A stretch of DNA of 6,490 bases from Spirochaetota bacterium (lineage in GTDB: Bacteria; Spirochaetota; Spirochaetia; DTKZ01). Shown in pieces: positions 1 through 5,770 of the stretch; the stretch's first letter is position 1; each line of letters opens with the position of its first letter. Made by a program: the position numbers and the translations under genes. Under the pieces are notes generated by a model. That model was not told where the DNA came from, ran no database searches, and was given only the letters and a program-made list of their open reading frames with translations. The DNA lies in contig JAKQWJ010000258.1 in assembly GCA_029562045.1 (NCBI GenBank), forward strand, positions 1 to 6,490. Reading direction: 5' to 3'.

Positions 1-278
1 TCCCGCAGCAGCATCCCGCACAGGGCGTAAGACACGGGCCAGTAATACAGATGATAGGCCCCCAGAAGCTGCGGGTCGGAGAAGTAGCCCGCGCCGGCAA
101 GACTCCGGAGCCGGGTGAGACCCCGGGACAGGTCCCGGACCCGGGCCGCGACGGAACGCAATTCCCCGTCGGTGAGGCCCCGATCCGGCTGCGCCCCGGG
201 GCTCCCCAGACCGTGCTCCCGCCAGACCCGGGTCAGGAGGGGAATTCTGTCGCGCAAAGAGCGGCCTGTCCTTTCCAT
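1..278 (-). CDS. Rsm22-like SAM-dependent methyltransferase, N-terminal part
   Basis: This is a partial gene whose 3' part lies beyond the left edge; 92 codons are visible and open from the ATG at 278 to base 1. The N-terminus is basic and helical (MERTGRSLRDRIPLL). Later comes the segment YFSDPQLLGAYHLYYWPVSY (about residues 66-85). Its tyrosine-rich 'AYxLYYWPVSYA' pattern resembles the YxxxRxPATYAA segment near the N-terminus of Rsm22-family proteins, the bacterial relatives of the mitochondrial small-subunit assembly methyltransferase. The SAM-binding motifs and any cysteine cluster would lie outside the window, so the family call is inference. No other ATG, GTG or TTG start is available just upstream in this frame. 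The start has no Shine-Dalgarno sequence; CCCCGGGG directly precedes the ATG. The gene is divergent from the lipoprotein gene at 394. That this is a real gene is quite sure; its function is moderately so. Confidence 0.7.
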   Translation of the reverse strand, partial: MERTGRSLRDRIPLLTRVWREHGLGSPGAQPDRGLTDGELRSVAARVRDLSRGLTRLRSLAGAGYFSDPQLLGAYHLYYWPVSYALCGMLLR

Positions 279-286
279 CCCCGGGG

Positions 287-292
287 AATATA
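287..292 (-). promoter_or_regulatory. candidate -10 element for the leftward methyltransferase gene
   Basis: Read on the minus strand this is TATATT, ending 8 bases before the ATG at 278. Transcription starting about 7 bases downstream of it would give a nearly leaderless mRNA, which would fit the missing Shine-Dalgarno sequence. The -35 position (TGGCGA, 310-315, 17-base spacer) matches the consensus poorly. This is a weak prediction from pattern alone. Confidence 0.25.
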
Positions 293-334
293 GCGGAAAA
301 ACGCCGGTTTCGCCATAGATTTCCCCGATAATCC

Positions 335-363
335 TTGAAGTGTTACAGCCGGAGTGTTATTCT
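335..363 (+). promoter_or_regulatory. candidate sigma-70-type promoter for the lipoprotein-LysM operon
   Basis: TTGAAG (335-340) is followed after 17 bases by TATTCT (358-363); each hexamer matches four of six consensus positions. It lies in the short, relatively AT-rich gap between the divergent genes, about 30 bases upstream of the start codon at 394. An overlapping alternative -10, TAATAT (364-369), has no well-spaced -35. The placement is sensible but the match is only moderate. Confidence 0.35.
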
Positions 364-382
364 TAATATGAAACGTCATCTC

Positions 383-387
383 GGAGG
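383..387 (+). promoter_or_regulatory. Shine-Dalgarno site fixing the lipoprotein start at 394
   Basis: GGAGG lies 6 bases before ATG 394 and only 3 bases before the in-frame TTG at 391. The spacing favours ATG 394, giving an N-terminus of MKRYSMYALG. Confidence 0.75.
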
Positions 388-393
388 TATTTG

Positions 394-1056
394 ATGAAAC
401 GGTACAGTATGTATGCGCTGGGGATTGTCCTGGCCGCGCTGTTCGTTGCTTCCTGCGCGTCCGCCCCACCGGCGCCGGAACCGGAACCGGACAAGGTCGC
501 CGCCCCGGTGGCGCCCGCCGTTCCGGCCCCCGACGCCGAATTGAAAAACGCGGAATCCCTGAAAGGAACCATCGATAAGTACGATCTGTCTTTCGCCAAA
601 CCCGAAGAATACCGGAAAGCCAACGGGGAACTGGAAGAGGGCAGAGGCCTTATCGGCAAGGATAACGGGGCGGCCAAAAAGCTGCTGGACAGCGCGGCGG
701 CCCGTTATCAGGTCGTCATGGATGCGGGCATTTCCGAAGGGGCCAAGGCCCGGATAACGGAGATGGAAACAACGAAAAAACAGGCACTGGGGATGAAGGC
801 CGACAAGGCCGCCGCCGCCGATTATTCCCTCGGAGTGAGGAAACAGGCCGAAACCGACAAGCTCTACGCCGACAAGAAGTATCTCGAGGCCTGGGAGGCG
901 TCGGAAGAAGCCATCGGAGCCTACAACAGAAGCTTTGAGACGGCGAAAAGCAAGCGCGCCGCGGCGGAAACCGCCATTCGGAGCGCGGAAACCGACAAGT
1001 CCTCCACCAGCGACAAACTCACGGAGGTCAACAAGGAAATAGGAGGCGCACAATGA
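394..1056 (+). CDS. lipoprotein with a helical domain shared with the downstream LysM protein
   Basis: The product is 220 residues. A basic N-terminus and hydrophobic segment (about 8-18) lead to the lipobox V-A-S-C with Cys21, so it is very likely exported and lipidated at that cysteine. A Pro/Ala-rich tether (about 22-48) follows, then a charged, Ala/Lys/Glu-rich, almost wholly helical domain (about 49-187) and a polar, possibly coiled-coil tail. The domain begins LKNAESLKGTIDKYDL and ends near YLEAWEASEEAIGAYNRSFETAKSK. Both stretches have clear counterparts in the next protein (LAKADSLRETIAKYDL and YEDAWQSSEKSIAAFNRAYDRAK), so the two share a duplicated domain. The TGA stop overlaps the ATG of the next gene (ATGA at 1053-1056), so they are almost certainly cotranscribed and translationally coupled. 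I do not know a biochemical function. An envelope structural or scaffold role is inferred from export, the lipid anchor and the LysM-bearing partner. Confidence 0.9.
   Translation: MKRYSMYALGIVLAALFVASCASAPPAPEPEPDKVAAPVAPAVPAPDAELKNAESLKGTIDKYDLSFAKPEEYRKANGELEEGRGLIGKDNGAAKKLLDSAAARYQVVMDAGISEGAKARITEMETTKKQALGMKADKAAAADYSLGVRKQAETDKLYADKKYLEAWEASEEAIGAYNRSFETAKSKRAAAETAIRSAETDKSSTSDKLTEVNKEIGGAQ
1041..1046 (+). promoter_or_regulatory. Shine-Dalgarno site of the LysM protein gene
   Basis: A perfect AGGAGG sits 6 bases before ATG 1053, inside the last codons of the lipoprotein gene. It supports this start and efficient translation of the second gene despite the ATGA overlap. Confidence 0.8.
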
Positions 1057-2165
1057 AAAAGATCGTAATCTTCCTTGTCCTGGCGGCCCTCCTGACCTCC
1101 GCCTCCGGTCTTTTCGCCCAGAACCTCATGGACAACGCCGATTACCGGAAGGGGATGGAGTATCAGAACCTGTCGAAGCAGGCCTTCGACGAAGGGGACT
1201 ACGACAAGTCCATAGAGTATTCAAAGCTTGCCACGGATCATTTCCGGAAAGCCCGGGAGTATGCGGAGATGATGCGCCAGCGTTACATCGCCCACAATCT
1301 GAAAAACCGGGCGGCGGACAGGATGAAGTACGCGGACTACATCAACGCCGAAAAGAACTTTCCCCTGGAATACACCGGCGCGAAGGCGGCGTACACCGCG
1401 GCGGAAAAAGCCTTCTCCAACGAAGAGTACGTCGTCAGCGGCGAAGGGTACCGCAAGGTCATCGATCTGCTGAAGGACATCAAGCCGGTCACGCCGATTC
1501 CGGCGGAAGAGCTGGCCAAGGCGGATTCCCTGCGGGAAACCATCGCCAAGTACGATCTGGGTCCCGCCCGGCCCGCGGAAAAGGCCAGGGCCGACGCGGC
1601 CTATGACGGCGGAAAGGCTCTCGTGGACAAGGACAACGTCCGGGCCAAGACCCTGCTGACCGAGGCGATCAAGAATTACGAACTCGTCATCGACGGGGCC
1701 GTGGGAGACATGGCGGCGAAGCAGCAGGCGGGGATGGAAGCCGCCCGCAAACGGGCCGACGGGGTAAACGCCGGAATCCTCGCCCCGGAGGAGTATGGGG
1801 ACGGGCAGAAAAACCAGAACTTCGCGGAGATGCAGTTCCGCTCCAAAGCGTACGAAGACGCGTGGCAGAGCTCGGAGAAATCCATCGCCGCGTTCAACCG
1901 CGCCTACGACCGGGCCAAGGGAGAGAAACTGCTTCCGGAATACTACACGGTCCGCCTCATCCCGGAGCGTCGGGATTGTTTCTGGCGCATCGCCGGATAT
2001 GATTTCGTCTACAACGATCCCTGGAAATGGCGGGTCCTGTACGAGGCGAACAAGCATCTCCTCGCCGACCCGAAAAACCCGGGCATCATCGAGCCGGGGA
2101 TGAGGTTCCGGATCCCCAGCCTCGCGGGGGAGAAACGCGCCGGAGACTGGCAGCCGAAGAAGTGA
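1053..2165 (+). CDS. secreted TPR-like helical protein with C-terminal LysM domain
   Basis: The product is 370 residues. An N-terminal signal peptide (MKKIVIFLVLAALLTSASGLFA) has a likely signal peptidase I site after Ala22, before QN. Residues about 28-80 look like a TPR-type helical pair (AFDEGDYDKSIEYSKLA). A second helical segment (about 92-143) contains AYTAAEKAFSNEEY. Residues about 154-289 are the domain shared with the upstream lipoprotein (KADSLRETIAKYDLGPARP to AFNRAYDRAK). The C-terminus (about 297-356) reads as a LysM domain: YYTVRLIPERRDCFWRIAGY, then WKWRVLYEANKHLL, then IIEPGMRFRIPSL, matching the LysM pattern of an initial YxV, a W/Y-xxIYxAN helix and a final I-x-P-G-x-x-x-x-I-P. 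LysM domains bind N-acetylglucosamine-containing glycans, so the protein probably sits in the periplasm on peptidoglycan, perhaps with its lipid-anchored neighbour. The LysM carries an extended loop (VYNDPWKW), less compact than the classical form. The domain layout is fairly sure; the biological role is unknown. Confidence 0.92.
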   Translation: MKKIVIFLVLAALLTSASGLFAQNLMDNADYRKGMEYQNLSKQAFDEGDYDKSIEYSKLATDHFRKAREYAEMMRQRYIAHNLKNRAADRMKYADYINAEKNFPLEYTGAKAAYTAAEKAFSNEEYVVSGEGYRKVIDLLKDIKPVTPIPAEELAKADSLRETIAKYDLGPARPAEKARADAAYDGGKALVDKDNVRAKTLLTEAIKNYELVIDGAVGDMAAKQQAGMEAARKRADGVNAGILAPEEYGDGQKNQNFAEMQFRSKAYEDAWQSSEKSIAAFNRAYDRAKGEKLLPEYYTVRLIPERRDCFWRIAGYDFVYNDPWKWRVLYEANKHLLADPKNPGIIEPGMRFRIPSLAGEKRAGDWQPKK

Positions 2166-2214
2166 TCCCGCAGCCCCGCTGCGGAGACAGGGCGGAACGC
2201 GCCATGGCGCGCAA

Positions 2215-2249
2215 GGCGGCGAGTCGCGGACTCGCCGCCTTTTTTTTTT
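2215..2249 (+). terminator. strong rho-independent terminator of the lipoprotein-LysM operon
   Basis: An 11-bp perfect GC-rich stem (GGCGGCGAGTC at 2215-2225 pairing with GACTCGCCGCC at 2229-2239) has a GCG loop and is followed by ten T (2240-2249). The two A before and the first two T after could extend the stem. It lies 49 bases after the LysM gene stop. The last T residues form part of the TAA stop (2248-2250, minus strand) of the convergent autotransporter gene. Read leftwards the hairpin is followed only by TTGCG, so it should terminate mainly rightward transcription, though it may slow leftward polymerase. Confidence 0.93.
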
Positions 2250-4668
2250 ACAACTGATTCCCGATGGAAAAGTAGATGATGGCTCCCCGGCTGTCCTTGA
2301 CCCCCAGGTCCAGAAGGATGGCCCCGATGGGGGAGTCGATTCCGATTCCCAGGCTGCCGCCGTAGCGCAGACCCGGGGGCGTGCGGATCAGGTCCTCCAG
2401 GGGCTCATCCCAGGCATTTCCCGCGGCGGCCCGGGCGCTCACATGGAGCCTGTCCCGGGGCAGGCCCCGAAGGCCGGGAACCTGAAACCGGTAGTGCAGC
2501 CCGAAAATGGCGCTCTGGTTTCCCGCGAGGGCCCCGGGAGGAAAGCCGGGAAACCGGCTCCTTCCCCCCAGATACCATCTGTTCCAGTCGAAGGCGGCGG
2601 TATCGAAGAAGGTTCCCCCGAACAGGGCGATTTCCAGGACATGCCGGGTCCCCAGGGGCATGAAAAAACGAAAATCCGCCGAAAACTGGTGAAAGTCGTG
2701 ATCTCCCCCCAGCGCCGCGGCGGCCCGGAGGTAGTCCACCTTGCCGAAGGTCCCGGATCGGGGGAAGGGGAAGCGGTCCAGGGTATCCCTCCGGGCCCCG
2801 AAAAGAAGGTAGGCCAGTCTTCCTTCGAAGGAGTCGAAGCCTTCCCCGAAGAGGGGGGCGGAGCGGACACCCTCCAGACGGTAGCCCCCGTACACCTGGC
2901 CGAAGCGGCTCAGGAAGGTCCCGAGGCGGATCTGGCCGTGCACCCGGAAGGTTTTCAGATCGTCGTTCAGGCTCTCACCGGTGTACATGAGCCGTTCGGA
3001 GTTGCTGATGTGGAAGGAGGGGGAGATGAAGAGGGGGCCCCACAGGGGCTGAATCAGTTCGCTGGACACCTCGGACCCGGAAATGTGGGAAAGGTCCGTG
3101 GACCACAGGGAACCGGGGCCGGTCAGGTCCCGGATGGTGAGGTTCAGTTTGAGGGTGAACCGATCGTTCAAGGGGTCCTCCAGGACGGAGGGAACCCGGG
3201 CGAAGGAATCGTAGGAAAACCCCAGCCGCAGCAGATTGTTCACGTCCTTCCGGGGCCGGAGGCGGATGAGGAGTTTTTTGCCGTCCCCGGTGTTTCCGGG
3301 GGCCAGTTCGTATCGCAGGGTCTCGTAGCGGCCGGTTGTGTATATTCCCGTAACCAGATCGTGGATGGCCGCGAGCCCGATGGGCCGGCCCAGCAGGGTG
3401 GAGAGCCGGTTTCTGACGCTGAGTTCGTCGTCCTGTTTGGCGCCGAGGATCTCCACCGTCTCCACCAGGATCTCCTCCGGTGAAGCCTCCGCCGTGGCGT
3501 CTCCGGCGGGCGGACGGCCCTCCCAGGCCAGTTCCGCGAGGCGGCGGAGTTCCGGAAGGAGGGCCCTGGCGGCCTCCTCGCCCCGCCGGATGATCTCCCG
3601 ATGCTCCGCGAAGGCCGCGGGGGAGTGGTCCCGGATGTCCGGCTTCACCACCAGGTCCGCCAGTTCCCGTTGCGGGCGCTGGCTCTGATCGATCATGATG
3701 GTCAGCACCTGATCCAGGACCTCGTCGGGCCGCTCCATATTCTTCGGGATGGAGGACAGACTGTTGAGGTCCACGGCGATGACGATGTCCGCCCCCATGT
3801 CCTTCACCGCCTGCACCGGGAGATTGGCGGAAACCCCGCCGTCCACCAGCAGCCTGCCTCCCAGTTCCAGGGGGGTGAAAAGTCCCGGAACCCCCATGGA
3901 TGCCCGCATCGCCGCCGCCAGGGACCCTTCCCCCAGAATCACCGTTTCGCCGGTCTGGAGGTCAGTGGCCACAGCCCGATAGGGTATGGGCAGGAGGTCG
4001 AAGTCGATGTTCTCCGCATAACGCAGGGTAAGGAGATACAGGAGATGGAGCGCCTTCTGTCCGCTGGTGAGCCCCGGGGAGACGACGGGTCCCCGGCGGT
4101 TGAAGCCCAATTGGAAAAAATAGGAGACCGACGCGGCCTTCTCCTGAAAGGAAAGGGACTGACGCGGAGGGCTGTCGGAAAAGACCCCATCCCAGTCGAT
4201 GTCCCGGATCGTTTTTTCCAGATCTGCGGCCCTGTAGCCCACTGCGCGGAGCCCCCCCACGATGCTCCCCATGCTGGTGCCGGCGATGAAATCGATGGGC
4301 ATGCCGATCTCTTCCAGAACTTTCAGAACCCCCACGTGGGCAAAGCCCCGGGCCCCCCCGCCGGACAGGGCGAGACCCACTTTCCGGTACGGGGTCGGGG
4401 AGGCTGCGGAGCCGATGGAGACCGGAGGGGCTTTGGGGTGTCCCGCTTCCATGGAAGCTTCCGCCGGGGGCTCGGGAAAAACCCCCGGGACGGAAAACCC
4501 GGACTGGCCGGGGAGGGAATGGGGGGGCAGGATCCACAGGAGCAGGGAGAGAAGGGGGACGAAGGACGGGGCCCGATGAAACCCGCGGGTCGGGGCCGCG
4601 CTGCCCGGTGGCCGCGTCTCCCCTCTCGGGGTTGGCGGGGGTCTTGTGCCGGAATCGGAAACCCGCAT
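2248..4668 (-). CDS. patatin-like phospholipase with POTRA and Omp85-type barrel (type Vd autotransporter, PlpD-like)
   Basis: The product is 806 residues. A hydrophobic segment (about 36-48, FVPLLSLLLWIL) preceded by an unusually long basic, Pro-rich n-region looks like an export signal. A Pro-rich linker (about 51-93) follows. The patatin domain (about 96-375) has all the key elements: glycine-rich oxyanion loop SGGGARG (102-108), nucleophile elbow GTSMG with Ser132, and the DGG motif with Asp276 as the other half of the Ser-Asp dyad. A POTRA-like segment (about 400-475) precedes a predicted beta barrel (about 478-806) with the Omp85-like GGRSRFPGF motif (701-709). This order matches type Vd autotransporters such as Pseudomonas PlpD and Fusobacterium FplA: outer-membrane barrel proteins exposing or releasing a phospholipase A. 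The C-terminus ends in Leu (YFSIGNQL), not the common final Phe. The frame is open far upstream, but ATG 4668 is chosen because GAAGGA precedes it, it lies in the gap after the previous gene, and no ATG, GTG or TTG occurs between it and the signal. The next Met (73) would remove the signal. Confidence 0.93.
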   Translation of the reverse strand: MRVSDSGTRPPPTPRGETRPPGSAAPTRGFHRAPSFVPLLSLLLWILPPHSLPGQSGFSVPGVFPEPPAEASMEAGHPKAPPVSIGSAASPTPYRKVGLALSGGGARGFAHVGVLKVLEEIGMPIDFIAGTSMGSIVGGLRAVGYRAADLEKTIRDIDWDGVFSDSPPRQSLSFQEKAASVSYFFQLGFNRRGPVVSPGLTSGQKALHLLYLLTLRYAENIDFDLLPIPYRAVATDLQTGETVILGEGSLAAAMRASMGVPGLFTPLELGGRLLVDGGVSANLPVQAVKDMGADIVIAVDLNSLSSIPKNMERPDEVLDQVLTIMIDQSQRPQRELADLVVKPDIRDHSPAAFAEHREIIRRGEEAARALLPELRRLAELAWEGRPPAGDATAEASPEEILVETVEILGAKQDDELSVRNRLSTLLGRPIGLAAIHDLVTGIYTTGRYETLRYELAPGNTGDGKKLLIRLRPRKDVNNLLRLGFSYDSFARVPSVLEDPLNDRFTLKLNLTIRDLTGPGSLWSTDLSHISGSEVSSELIQPLWGPLFISPSFHISNSERLMYTGESLNDDLKTFRVHGQIRLGTFLSRFGQVYGGYRLEGVRSAPLFGEGFDSFEGRLAYLLFGARRDTLDRFPFPRSGTFGKVDYLRAAAALGGDHDFHQFSADFRFFMPLGTRHVLEIALFGGTFFDTAAFDWNRWYLGGRSRFPGFPPGALAGNQSAIFGLHYRFQVPGLRGLPRDRLHVSARAAAGNAWDEPLEDLIRTPPGLRYGGSLGIGIDSPIGAILLDLGVKDSRGAIIYFSIGNQL

Positions 4669-4671
4669 GAT

Positions 4672-4677
4672 TCCTTC
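4672..4677 (-). promoter_or_regulatory. Shine-Dalgarno-like site fixing the autotransporter start
   Basis: On the minus strand GAAGGA lies 3 bases before ATG 4668, a rather short but usable spacing. It lies 5 bases downstream of a 24-bp palindrome (4683-4706), so a hairpin there would sit immediately next to the ribosome binding site. Confidence 0.5.
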
Positions 4678-4682
4678 TTTTC

Positions 4683-4706
4683 CCCGGGTCCGGATCCGGA
4701 CCCGGG
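4683..4706. repeat. 24-bp perfect palindrome upstream of the autotransporter gene
   Basis: The arms CCCGGGTCC and GGACCCGGG flank a central GGATCC, and all 24 bases are self-complementary. In the leftward transcript it could fold into a 10-bp stem with a GATC loop. It is followed by GAAAAGAAGG rather than a U-tract, so it is not an intrinsic terminator in that direction. It could be an operator, a translational-control hairpin, or one unit of the wider palindrome array. Confidence 0.8.
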
Positions 4707-4714
4707 TTCGCGTG

Positions 4715-4840
4715 CTGTCCCGGGACAGGCCCGGGTATGTCCCGGGGTTACCCGGGGTTATCCCGGACCTGCGCCGGGATAGGCTCAGGCTGTCTCGAAA
4801 GCGCCCGGACCTGCCCCGGGACAGGCCCGGGTATGTCCCG
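4715..4840. repeat. intergenic array of CCCGGG-centred palindromes and direct repeats
   Basis: Several related elements fill the gap. CTGTCCCGGGACAG (4715-4728) is a perfect palindrome. A 26-base segment at 4719-4744 recurs exactly at 4815-4840; each copy has CGGGACA and TGTCCCG arms around a loop containing CCCGGG, and in the first copy the arms extend to 9 bp (4719-4727 with 4738-4746). CCCGGGGTTA is repeated in tandem (4741-4750, 4751-4760). A 23-base segment at 4762-4784 recurs at 4804-4826 with two differences. Together with the 24-bp palindrome these elements take up most of the 173-base gap between the FlgN/FliT-like gene and the autotransporter gene. No ORF here looks coding. The structure resembles REP/BIME-like intergenic repeats; its family is unknown to me. 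Confidence 0.8.
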
Positions 4841-4841
4841 C

Positions 4842-5282
4842 CTAAAACCGCAGGTCCAGCATTGCCGGAGCCGCCGGAGCGGGGGAGAAGTCCGGACTCC
4901 GGCGCATGTGCCGGTTTTCCCGGAGGAGGCGGAGAACCTCCTCCCGTCCCTCCTGCAGGCGGTCCCGGGCCCTGCGGGAGGACAGGGAGGCCCGGGCGGC
5001 GGCGGCGCGGATCCGGTCTCCCGGCGGCGAAGGCCGGCCAGGCGAAGCCGCGGACCGCGGCCTCAGCGCTTCCGGCTGCCCGGAAATGGCGGCTTCCCCC
5101 TCCCGGGCACGATAGCAGCGGGCAAGAGCGGCGATCCCCGCGGCCGCTTCCTCCTCCATGGCGGCGTAGCTCCGCAGCTTCTCCTCGTCCCCGGCGAGGG
5201 CCGCCTCGCCCAAGAGGTCCGTCACCCGGGCGTACAGCAGGAGCCGCTCCTCCAGGGATGCGGCGAGGTTCGAAAAGGTCAT
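4842..5282 (-). CDS. small helical protein next to FliS, possibly a FlgN/FliT-type flagellar chaperone
   Basis: The product is 146 residues with no signal peptide, so probably cytoplasmic. Residues 1-63 form an amphipathic, Ala/Leu/Glu-rich helix or helix pair (LAASLEERLLLYARVTDLLG, then GDEEKLRSYAAMEEEAAAGI). A Pro/Gly-rich break (about 69-90) follows, then a second Arg/Ala-rich helix (90-127) and a short tail ending PAMLDLRF. Long N-terminal helices with an 'xxGDxExLxxxxxxEE' pattern plus size and position fit FlgN or FliT-like export chaperones, which bind hook-associated proteins or the filament cap, but no decisive motif is present. The ATG at 5282 lies 2 bases after the fliS stop, and no clear Shine-Dalgarno is at the right distance (GGAG is about 18 bases upstream), so translation probably depends on coupling to fliS. 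It ends TAG at 4842, one base from the intergenic repeats. The gene is sure; the function is tentative. Confidence 0.82.
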   Translation of the reverse strand: MTFSNLAASLEERLLLYARVTDLLGEAALAGDEEKLRSYAAMEEEAAAGIAALARCYRAREGEAAISGQPEALRPRSAASPGRPSPPGDRIRAAAARASLSSRRARDRLQEGREEVLRLLRENRHMRRSPDFSPAPAAPAMLDLRF

Positions 5283-5284
5283 GG

Positions 5285-5710
5285 TCAGCCCGCGATATCC
5301 ACTCCGGAATTCGCCGGCGCCCCCTCCACCTGCGTGTGGGCGATCTGAACCCAGGCATCCCGGAGCTGGGTCAGGAAGGTCCTGATGTGCCGGATGGGCT
5401 CGGGGTCCTTCCGGACATTGCCTTCCATGAGCTGCCGATTGAAGAACATGTAGAGATTGAAGAGGTTTTTCGCGATCTCCCCTCCCCGCTCGAAGTCGAG
5501 GGAAACGGTGAGTTCGGTGATGATGTCCTGAGCCTTGGCGATGCTGTTGTGGATGGAATCCAGTTGTCTGGACTGTCCCTCCAGCTGGGCGAGGCAGGTG
5601 TCGATCTGTTTCAGTGCCTCATCGTAGAGCATCACGATGAGCTTCCCCTGGCCCGCGGTACGCACCTTCGTTTCCTTGTAGGCATTCAAGGGATTCGTGT
5701 ATGACGTCAA
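5285..5710 (-). CDS. fliS: flagellar export chaperone FliS
   Basis: The product is 141 residues, close to the usual FliS length of about 130-140. FliS binds the C-terminus of newly made flagellin in the cytoplasm, prevents premature polymerisation and delivers it to the flagellar type III export gate; in spirochaetes the filaments are periplasmic. The N-terminus NPLNAYKETKVRTAGQGKLI, followed by VMLYDEALKQI, is the FliS signature (Y-x-x-x-x-V-x-T-A with G-K-L-I-x-M-L-Y-D). The middle helices (AKAQDIITELTVSLDFERGGEIAKNLFNLYMFFNRQL) also match the family. The start is a TTG at 5710, chosen because GGGAGG lies 8 bases upstream and because FliS proteins begin just before the NAY motif. It lies 60 bases downstream of the deacetylase-like gene and could be read from that transcript. 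The gap is AT-rich, but no convincing promoter is at the right distance. Confidence 0.96.
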   Translation of the reverse strand: MTSYTNPLNAYKETKVRTAGQGKLIVMLYDEALKQIDTCLAQLEGQSRQLDSIHNSIAKAQDIITELTVSLDFERGGEIAKNLFNLYMFFNRQLMEGNVRKDPEPIRHIRTFLTQLRDAWVQIAHTQVEGAPANSGVDIAG

Positions 5711-5718
5711 GGCTCTAT

Positions 5719-5724
5719 CCTCCC
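5719..5724 (-). promoter_or_regulatory. Shine-Dalgarno site supporting the TTG start of fliS
   Basis: On the minus strand GGGAGG is followed by 8 bases and then TTG 5710. No ATG lies between this site and the NAY signature, so the TTG start is well supported. Confidence 0.75.
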
Positions 5725-5770
5725 TACCAAATATATCAAAATACGCAATTGTTTACCATGCCCTGCCGCC

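Noticed and set aside
376..2057. Minus-strand open frames (376-1053 and 1221-2057) opposite the lipoprotein and LysM genes.
   Set aside because: Low-complexity Gly/Phe/Arg/Val-rich translations with no recognisable features; the plus strand carries signal peptides, a lipobox and a LysM domain.
2198..2211. A 14-bp perfect palindrome (CGCGCCATGGCGCG) between the LysM gene stop and the terminator.
   Set aside because: It has no loop and lies in strongly GC-rich sequence next to a much better terminator hairpin; no separate function can be supported.
2443..4782. Two long plus-strand open frames (2443-3483 and 3601-4782) opposite the autotransporter gene.
   Set aside because: They are shadows of a GC-rich coding strand: Gly/Pro/Glu/His-rich composition, no domain or fold pattern, while the opposite strand has clear patatin and barrel motifs.
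4719..4840. Repeats considered as a CRISPR array.
   Set aside because: Only two identical units, 96 bases apart, with related palindromes between them rather than unique spacers of regular length, and no cas genes nearby.
4669..5358. The autotransporter reading frame stays open upstream to 5358, which would add 230 residues.
   Set aside because: The extension is Arg/Pro/Gly-rich low-complexity sequence, runs through the intergenic repeats and overlaps the FlgN/FliT-like gene in another frame. ATG 4668 has a Shine-Dalgarno and a signal segment follows it.
4646..5704. A 352-codon plus-strand open frame across the repeat gap, the FlgN/FliT-like gene and fliS.
   Set aside because: It is Arg/Pro-rich, crosses non-coding repeats and lies opposite well-recognised FliS sequence; it is an antisense artefact.
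5728..5760. The AT-rich stretch upstream of fliS considered as a sigma-70 or sigma-28 promoter.
   Set aside because: A TATATT box (5730-5735, minus strand) would start transcription inside the Shine-Dalgarno site, its -35 region matches poorly, and no properly spaced sigma-28 pattern is seen.
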